Below, in pieces: positions 57,777 to 64,000 of a DNA stretch of 64,000 nucleotides (the stretch's first letter is position 1; every line of letters begins with the position of its first letter). Made by a program: the position numbers and the translations under genes. The notes below the pieces were generated by a model. It had not been told where the DNA came from. It saw only the letters and a list, made by a program, of their open reading frames with translations, and made no database searches. The DNA is from Taxillus chinensis (taxonomy: Eukaryota > Streptophyta > Magnoliopsida > Santalales > Loranthaceae): contig CM042091.1 in assembly GCA_023512835.1 (NCBI GenBank), positions 1,994,553-2,058,552 of the forward strand, given 5' to 3'.

Positions 57777-60700
57777 TTAAAGCAGGGGAACCCACCGGCG
57801 GTATTCTGCCAATGCCCACAGCGGATAAATATTCTTGTGTTGTGTGTAGTGCAGCATGCAATTCTTACTGAATGCTCCTGTAATCTCCTGCATTACAACA
57901 ATTCATCGACACATGGGATTCAATTTATCACTGGAGTTTGTATAAGCGCGTGAATATATATATAAAGAGAGAGAGAGAGAGAGAGAGAGAGGTCCACAAT
58001 TTTTAACACCGTTAATTAATAATCATTAACTAATTAACCATACAATTCAAGTGCATGCATTATCCAAATGAGTATGGTTAACCTGTTGTGGAAAGTCACC
58101 GTCTTCCAGTTGAGAGTTGATCAAGAGTTTTGCCGCACGGTGGAGAGGTGCCGGGTCTCTCTCTGCCTATATTTATGTTTTGCAAGAATATATACGGACT
58201 TTGAACAATTTATGCGCATATATAAGATTGATAATACCTCTATCTATCTGAGGAAATGGCGAGAGCATTATTGTAATAACCATCTGAACCTTAATGACTC
58301 GTATCAAAGCATACTACTGACCTGCCCTGTATGAATCAGACCCATTATGGCCCAAGCAGTCTGCACTAGATTTGATTTGCTTCCTTCCAGAGGCGTATAT
58401 ATCTGCCTCCCCAACCACAACCAGTTACACTAATTCTATGCATCCATTCAAGATTTGAGGCAAACAATATAGGCATGTGAAAAGATATGAATACATTACC
58501 TCGTTAGGGCATGACAGATAGCTCTCTCCCCAACCTCCATCTTCCAGTTGACTCTGTAGCAGAAAATTGACACCACTGCGAATAGAGGGGCAGTTGTAGA
58601 AGGTTTTACCAGCAGCTGCTAGTCCTTCGAGTGCAAACCATGATCCATATATGAAGCAGACTCCCCAGTTCCCATACCTGTGAAATATTGCTTTACTAAT
58701 CAATTCATAAATTAGAGAGTTCGGTTATGATTGATTGTGTGGTGTGTGTGTTTAATCCAATATGCATGTGGAGAGAGTTCGTTTACGTTCCATGAGCCAT
58801 CAGTTCTTTGGACGTCTTCGAGATATCGCACTGCATTCGCAACGAATACATTTATCTCTTTCTCTCGGTGTCCTGGATATAGCTTCGCAAACAAAACCAA
58901 AGCTTGGATTGCCGAGGAAGTGCACTCCGCATACCTGTGATTCATAAATCATAATATATTAAGTTACTCTCAGTCTGTCCTGACCGGCCCATTATTTAGG
59001 ATCAACATAGTTACAATATAAAGTCTGAAGGAAAGAAAATCATACTCATGCTCAATAACGATGTCAGCAAAGAGTTCTGAAGGGTTAAGCAGCTGAGGGG
59101 ACAAAAAATGAGTGCAGAACATTAACATGTGTACGAGAATTTACAGAAAATGAGGTAGATGAGCCCTATATATATATATATAACAACAGGTACCCCACCC
59201 CCCTCCGAGGACCCAGGTAAGTCCGTTTGGGCCTGCCCTGACAAACACTAGATTAATAATATGGAGTTAGTTACCTCCAACCATGCCTGAGCTACGGCAG
59301 GCTCCCAAGCCGCTAAACCACCATTTTTACTCTGCAGTATACGATTCATCAGTCAGAGAGCAGCAGTTGTTGTATACACTAAATAAAAAGTTTACTTGCC
59401 CATTTAAAAAAGGGTCGTTTACTGATAATTATACCTGAAGTGAGAGTATCAAACTAACACTATCATACAGTCGCTCCGTTTCCAGTTTCTCGCCAACGAT
59501 TTCTGGTGGCATTTTTGATAAAAGGAGGCAGCACTATAAACAAAAGAAATGAGAACTATACATGGCTTAGTAAAAAGTTGTCACTCCTGAACATGATTGA
59601 AGGCACCACCTTTAAGGCTTCTGCGGTGCAATCAGAAACTTGCCAGCCCTGGTCCTGGTCGGAGAGTGTCCAGCCACCTTTCGAAACGTGGCGGTACATG
59701 CTTTTGAAATCACCAAAGGGGTTGTCCGTCATCTACAAAAAATTATTAACTAAGGTTAAAGTTTAAAACATTAAAAGCTGGAAAAATCGATTGCTATCAA
59801 ATGTTAAAAGATGAAACCTGAGATTTCTTGATGTAGTCATGGCCTTTCTTGAGCGTTGGTCCAATTTCATCAGTAAGATTACTTGCTAACAGTGCCTGAA
59901 TTGTAAAACTAGCGTCCCACTGCTGACTACCAAAACTCTGCACTTCAAAACCTTATTTCTGATTAGGTTGATAGAGTAAAAATTTCTCCACAAATGTACT
60001 GTCTAATTAAATAGTGACCCCATATGTAGGTAAGGAATTGATCCATTGTCTAATTATAGTATATAATGAACACGTAAATTAAAAAAGCAATGATTTTTAC
60101 CTGCATATTCATCCCATCTTCTGCCACCCATAAATAGTCAGGGACCCTGGCAAGGTGTTTTTTGAAGTAATCACTATCTCGATCTTCAACCCAGCAAGCC
60201 AGCATGCTTAGCGACTGTTTGATATTGGAAGGATTTCCGGATGTTATGTATAGACAATAATTAATGCTCGCCTTCGTTGGCTGGTGAGCATGAGTTGTCA
60301 CATATACAGATTAGTTGTACCTTCCCTATAGCGCCCAGGGTAATGTATCGACTGTTCTCGTCCTCATAGTGGATATGCTTCATTGTTGCTTGAAGGGCCT
60401 TCTCCCTGATCATCGTATTGAGGGGCCAGCGGGTGAGGAGAGGCTCTATTAATACATAGAGACTATCCCACAGCAAGTCTTGTATCAGTGGGTGCGGATA
60501 GTACAGATCCTCCTGCAATGCAATCACATTTAAATTTCTTAAAATGTAATTTAAAGTTGGGCATCACTCCTTTAAAATACAGTTTTTTCTACAAAATTTG
60601 TTTAAGTTTGAATAAAAATTATACTACACCATATCCTATTTGCATATTTTAGATATTATAGATAGAATTTTTACATCAAATTTGTATATTTGGACATTTA

Positions 60701-63035
60701 TCGTAAATTTTCTAAATGTTAAAAAATAATATATGTTTAGAATGACGGTTACAAAAAGAATAATTTGCAAATAGAAGAGGGAGAGAAAATAATTAATAAT
60801 TATTTTATTATATAGAAATAGAAATAGAAATAGAGGATATGAGATATATGAAATTTTTTGAAAATTTTCAAATATTATACTGTACATCTTCTAATGTAGT
60901 GATGTTAATACTCTAAAAACATTCACGTTGGCTAACTAAAAGTTAAATTTAACTAAAATATAACTAAAAAATGAAAAGACTCTCTGTTACTATAATAAAT
61001 TTAAATTTTTGATTAAAAAGTTGATAAAATTATTTTATAATAAAATAATAAACTTTATGATGATATGTGTCAAGCTGACACAGGAGGGAACCACCGGGCA
61101 CGGCGGGCGGAGAGGGGACGGAGGGTTATTGTGAGTGCTCTAAGCTTAGCTTGAAGTATACACATGAAAAAAAATACCTTAGCATAACTTAGTGAGCGAC
61201 TAAATTTGCTCATCTAATAAGTTCAATGAACACGTAACTGTGATTACAACCGTTTGATTATGATCTATCGGTTCAAATTTAGTTTTATTTAATTATTCAT
61301 TTGCAACCGTTGGAACACGTAACTGTAATTACAACCGTTTAATTATTACAGTTAAATCAAATTACGATAATGATTTGATCACGGCTGTGAAACTTATTGC
61401 TTTTCCTTTAGTATATATATATTGCCAGGTATTTACACGTGTCAGACACCGTCCGACTGGATTAACATAATAAATAAAGGAGGTAATCTACCTTCGCACA
61501 GGCATGCCGAGCTTTCCCCCAATTGATTTGATGGTAAGGTTGAGTGTGGAGTTCTTCCCTGAGTTGTAGAATGAGGGGTGTAATCGGGCCTACAAACCTT
61601 TTACCATACAAGTATGACATCGGCATGTATACACTCCGACTGTTGCACCACATCTTGGCTGCAAAACATGTATAACTAATTAAGATGCATATAGAAATTA
61701 AATGTGGATCCTTCGAAAAACAAAAAATGGTGGACGACAAAACTAAAATTTAATCCCATATGGAATATAAAACTTGGGGAACAAAACAATTCAAGAATGC
61801 AAAAACAACATACCCGGATGAAAGGGAAGAAAAGAGGGTAAGATCCAAAACTCGGGAGGCATTGGGTTGGAGCCTTCCCATTCATACACACCCAGTATCT
61901 ACACCCATAATGTTTTTTCATTAGTATTAATAAAACAACTACGAAAGAAGAGTACATAATCCAGATGCAAATATTGGAAAAAAGTAAAGAGACCGAAAGC
62001 CAAGTCTTGCCCCAGGAGGGTATGGCAACAGCACCGCCATGATGAAGAATCCAGTTCCGGGCTCTGGCGACCGAATTGTCTCTGCCACCATCTGGCCCTT
62101 CTCCCAGTATCCTCATGCAGATGTAGTTGAAGACAGTGCAGAACATAACGCTGTGCCCCTCTATGTGCAATCCCCACCCCCCGTCTTGATTCTAAAAATA
62201 AAACAATCACAGGGGAAACAAAGACGATTAATCACCGAAATTCAAGGCCCGTCGCATTCAATTGGCCTAGAATTAACTACTAACTACAATGGAATCTGCA
62301 GTGTGCGCAGAGATGCTGAGGCGGACCTGATGGCAGTAGATGTAGCGCAGGATTTCTCTGCGATGCTCTGCCTTGAGCACTGTGTCCAGGTACCCCGTTA
62401 TACACAAACACATCACCTGCACGCACCTGGTTTTATTGTTTTCACTTTTCCTGATAAATATAATACAGCATGGAGACAAATAATTAAATAATAGTCCCCC
62501 GTACGAGTGCACTGACGAGTGACAGAGAGAGACTGACCAAGGGCGGCATGAAAAACAGAGTGCCTGTGATCTGTGAGGGCCAATGGCCATCCGTGGACTG
62601 CAAGGCTGCAACGAAATGGACAGCTCTCCTCAATGCAGTGGCGACCTTTTCGATGCTGATCCCCTCTTCATCCTCTACTTTTTCCTGAGGAATCGTTTGT
62701 TTGAAATCTTTCTCCCTCAACGACTGCATAAAAGTTAGAATAAAAATTATGCATAAAAGACCAGCCACTCTCAGTGATTAATTATTATTATTATTTGAGA
62801 GAGAGGAGACCTGGAAGCGCCAAAGGTGATCGGAGCAGGGCTTGACTCGGAAGCGGTTGTCCCAGTAATGAAGTCGAGCGGCCTCCACCTGGGCTCGCTC
62901 TTCAGGGGTGCCGCCGTCGGCCTCATATTCCCAAACCTGACGCCCCGCGTAAGAGTTGGTGCTGTACAAGTACTTCTTCCACCCATTTTCGTCACCCCCT
63001 CGGGCCGTTCCTTCTCCCACCTTCAGCCTCCACAT
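57777..63035 (-). pseudogene. Oxidosqualene cyclase (beta-amyrin/lupeol synthase-like), apparently recently broken
   Basis: Eighteen exons: 62811-63035, 62538-62723, 62327-62416, 61994-62191, 61814-61898, 61492-61658, 60321-60512, 60101-60214, 59818-59937, 59610-59732, 59435-59533, 59275-59331, 59046-59092, 58791-58934, 58500-58677, 58322-58403, 58083-58166, 57777-57887. The frame would give about 766 aa, normal for enzymes that fold 2,3-oxidosqualene into triterpenes or sterols at the ER membrane. [26 protein letters not shown], catalytic DCTAE (Asp493) and QW-type repeats are present, and the sequence leans to the pentacyclic triterpene branch. The product-linked MWCYCR motif reads MWCNSR (about 264-269). 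Two lesions: intron 14 starts GA instead of GT (58790-58789), and exon 16 has one extra base near 58380. Either would truncate the C-terminus. If both are sequencing errors it would be a normal gene. Confidence 0.88.
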
Positions 63036-63045
63036 CTTCCTTCTT

Positions 63046-63084
63046 TCTTCTTCTTCTTCTTCTTCTTCTTCTTCTTCTTCTTCT
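63046..63084 (-). repeat. (GAA)n repeat just upstream of the cyclase start codon
   Basis: About 13 GAA units (CTT on the plus strand) lie 10 bp before the ATG, so probably in the 5' UTR of the cyclase. Confidence 0.9.
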
Positions 63085-63349
63085 ACTTCTCTTTGCTACT
63101 ACTTACATGTAATGTATATATGCACGCGCACATACATAAATGTGGTTGGTTAATTTCCTCTGACAGGTGCCACAATTGCAACACACTTAACGAGAGAGAG
63201 AGAGCTAGAGAGTAGAGAGAGGTTTGTGCGTTGTAGGGGTGCGGATTATCTAGTGTCAATAGAGCAGCACTCCGGCTTCCACTCAACTGTACTGTTGCAT
63301 AACCGCAAAAAAAATATCATATATTGCATTATATATATAATATAATATG

Positions 63350-63640
63350 TTGGGATTCGAACAAAATAAGTATGCAAAAGTTGAGAAGAAAATAATTGGA
63401 CTCTAAATATACGCGGTACGTCCATGGACAGAGAAAGGAGCGGCAATCTTTTAATATGAGCGTTGTACAACAACGGAGCACAGACCCTAATCGCAGAAAT
63501 AATAAAGAGCTATGACGCTCTTAAAAACTCCAAAGAATACAAAATTGGGCTGGGCTTCGATTTCATGGCGCAAAACCCTTCGGGTTTTATATTGGGTTAC
63601 ACCACAAAAATAAATAAATAAATTCAAGACATGTATCGAA
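63350..63640 (-). mobile_element. Possible copia LTR remnant
   Basis: On the minus strand, directly after the copia pol end, comes non-coding DNA with features common in copia LTRs: TGGTGTAACCCAATATAAA near its start, and CCATGGACGTACCGCGTA near its end. No second LTR is in the window, so limits are approximate. Confidence 0.45.
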
Positions 63641-63649
63641 TTTTAGAAC

Positions 63650-64000
63650 CTTCTCAAAGCAGTATGTTTCTAACCTCCTCCTTTGCCAAATAGCCCCTCT
63701 TGGGCCTAGCTTCATATATGCAAAGATACCAACCGAGTCCAAATAATGCTTGAACAGTTGAACTTGACAAAAAGAAGGCTCTTTGTCTTCTTGTCTCATG
63801 GATTCTCATGAGGCTAATCTTCTCAACTTTAACATCCCCCTGTTACGCAATAAAATAATACCTCACATCAATATATTTTATTCTCTCGTGATGTATCTAG
63901 TCATTCATGAGATGTATGATACTCTAACTATCACAATAGATCATAATTGCATCTTTCTTCAAGATGAGCTCCTCTAACAAACCTATTAACCAAATAGCTT
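63650..64000 (-). pseudogene. Ty1/copia remnant: RNase H and pol C-terminus, cut by window edge
   Basis: The minus strand reads IYCDS then a stop, then HHERIKYIDVRYYF and GDVKVEKIS (about 63825-63950). This is the copia RNase H tail, usually YCDSQSA..L and HERTKHIDVRYHF. Near 63725-63757 LFKHYLDSVGIF matches the last motif of copia pol. At least three stops interrupt it. It continues beyond the right window edge. Confidence 0.78.

Noticed and set aside
62826..63215. 129-aa plus-strand ORF with a poly-Phe/Ser stretch
   Set aside because: It is the complement of cyclase exon 1 and the (GAA)n repeat in the 5' leader.

Overview
This is a stretch of flowering-plant nuclear DNA. The genes have many introns with GT..AG borders, the intergenic DNA is AT-rich and full of microsatellites and transposon remnants, and the gene set is plant-specific: a CDPK-related kinase, a SAUR, MIR166, a chloroplast pyridoxal reductase and a triterpene-type oxidosqualene cyclase. 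The cyclase resembles the beta-amyrin/lupeol branch, which fits a eudicot or a close relative. I cannot name the species. All identifications rest on recalled family motifs; no search was run.

Layout. 1-1.6 kb: degenerate retroelement-like coding debris. 4.0-10.0 kb (minus): a 15-exon gene for an ~857-aa coiled-coil protein. 10-15 kb: gene-free AT-rich DNA with a degenerate repeat block. 15.3-20.4 kb (plus): an 11-exon CDPK-related kinase (601 aa). 20.4-25.7 kb: gene-free. 25.8-26.2 kb (plus): an intronless SAUR. 27-28.2 kb: a decayed copia element. 31.5-32.4 kb (minus): a single-exon multi-pass membrane protein. 35.3-35.4 kb (minus): a MIR166 hairpin, not protein coding. 36.7-37.3 kb: a hAT-like miniature element. 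40.7-42.7 kb: a solo LTR with target duplications. 42.8-43.3 kb: a TRIM element. 43.5-47.8 kb (plus): the 8-exon pyridoxal reductase PLR1 (369 aa). 47.9-49.0 kb: a terminal-inverted-repeat element carrying a broken fragment of a DUF506 host gene. 49.1-50.8 kb: a long foldback repeat. 52.6-56.6 kb: a decayed gypsy element (gag to RT, minus) split by a second solo LTR. 57.8-63.0 kb (minus): an 18-exon oxidosqualene cyclase, complete in exon structure but with a lost splice donor and a one-base insertion near its 3' end. 63.35-64 kb: the 3' end of a copia element, cut by the window edge.

The genes do not form a shared pathway; this is ordinary plant gene order with single genes spaced by repeats. 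The most informative items are the MIR166 locus (easily missed because it has no ORF), the gene-capturing inverted-repeat element just behind PLR1, the two solo LTRs with exact 5-bp duplications, and the recent-looking decay of the cyclase. I saw no convincing new multi-gene system.
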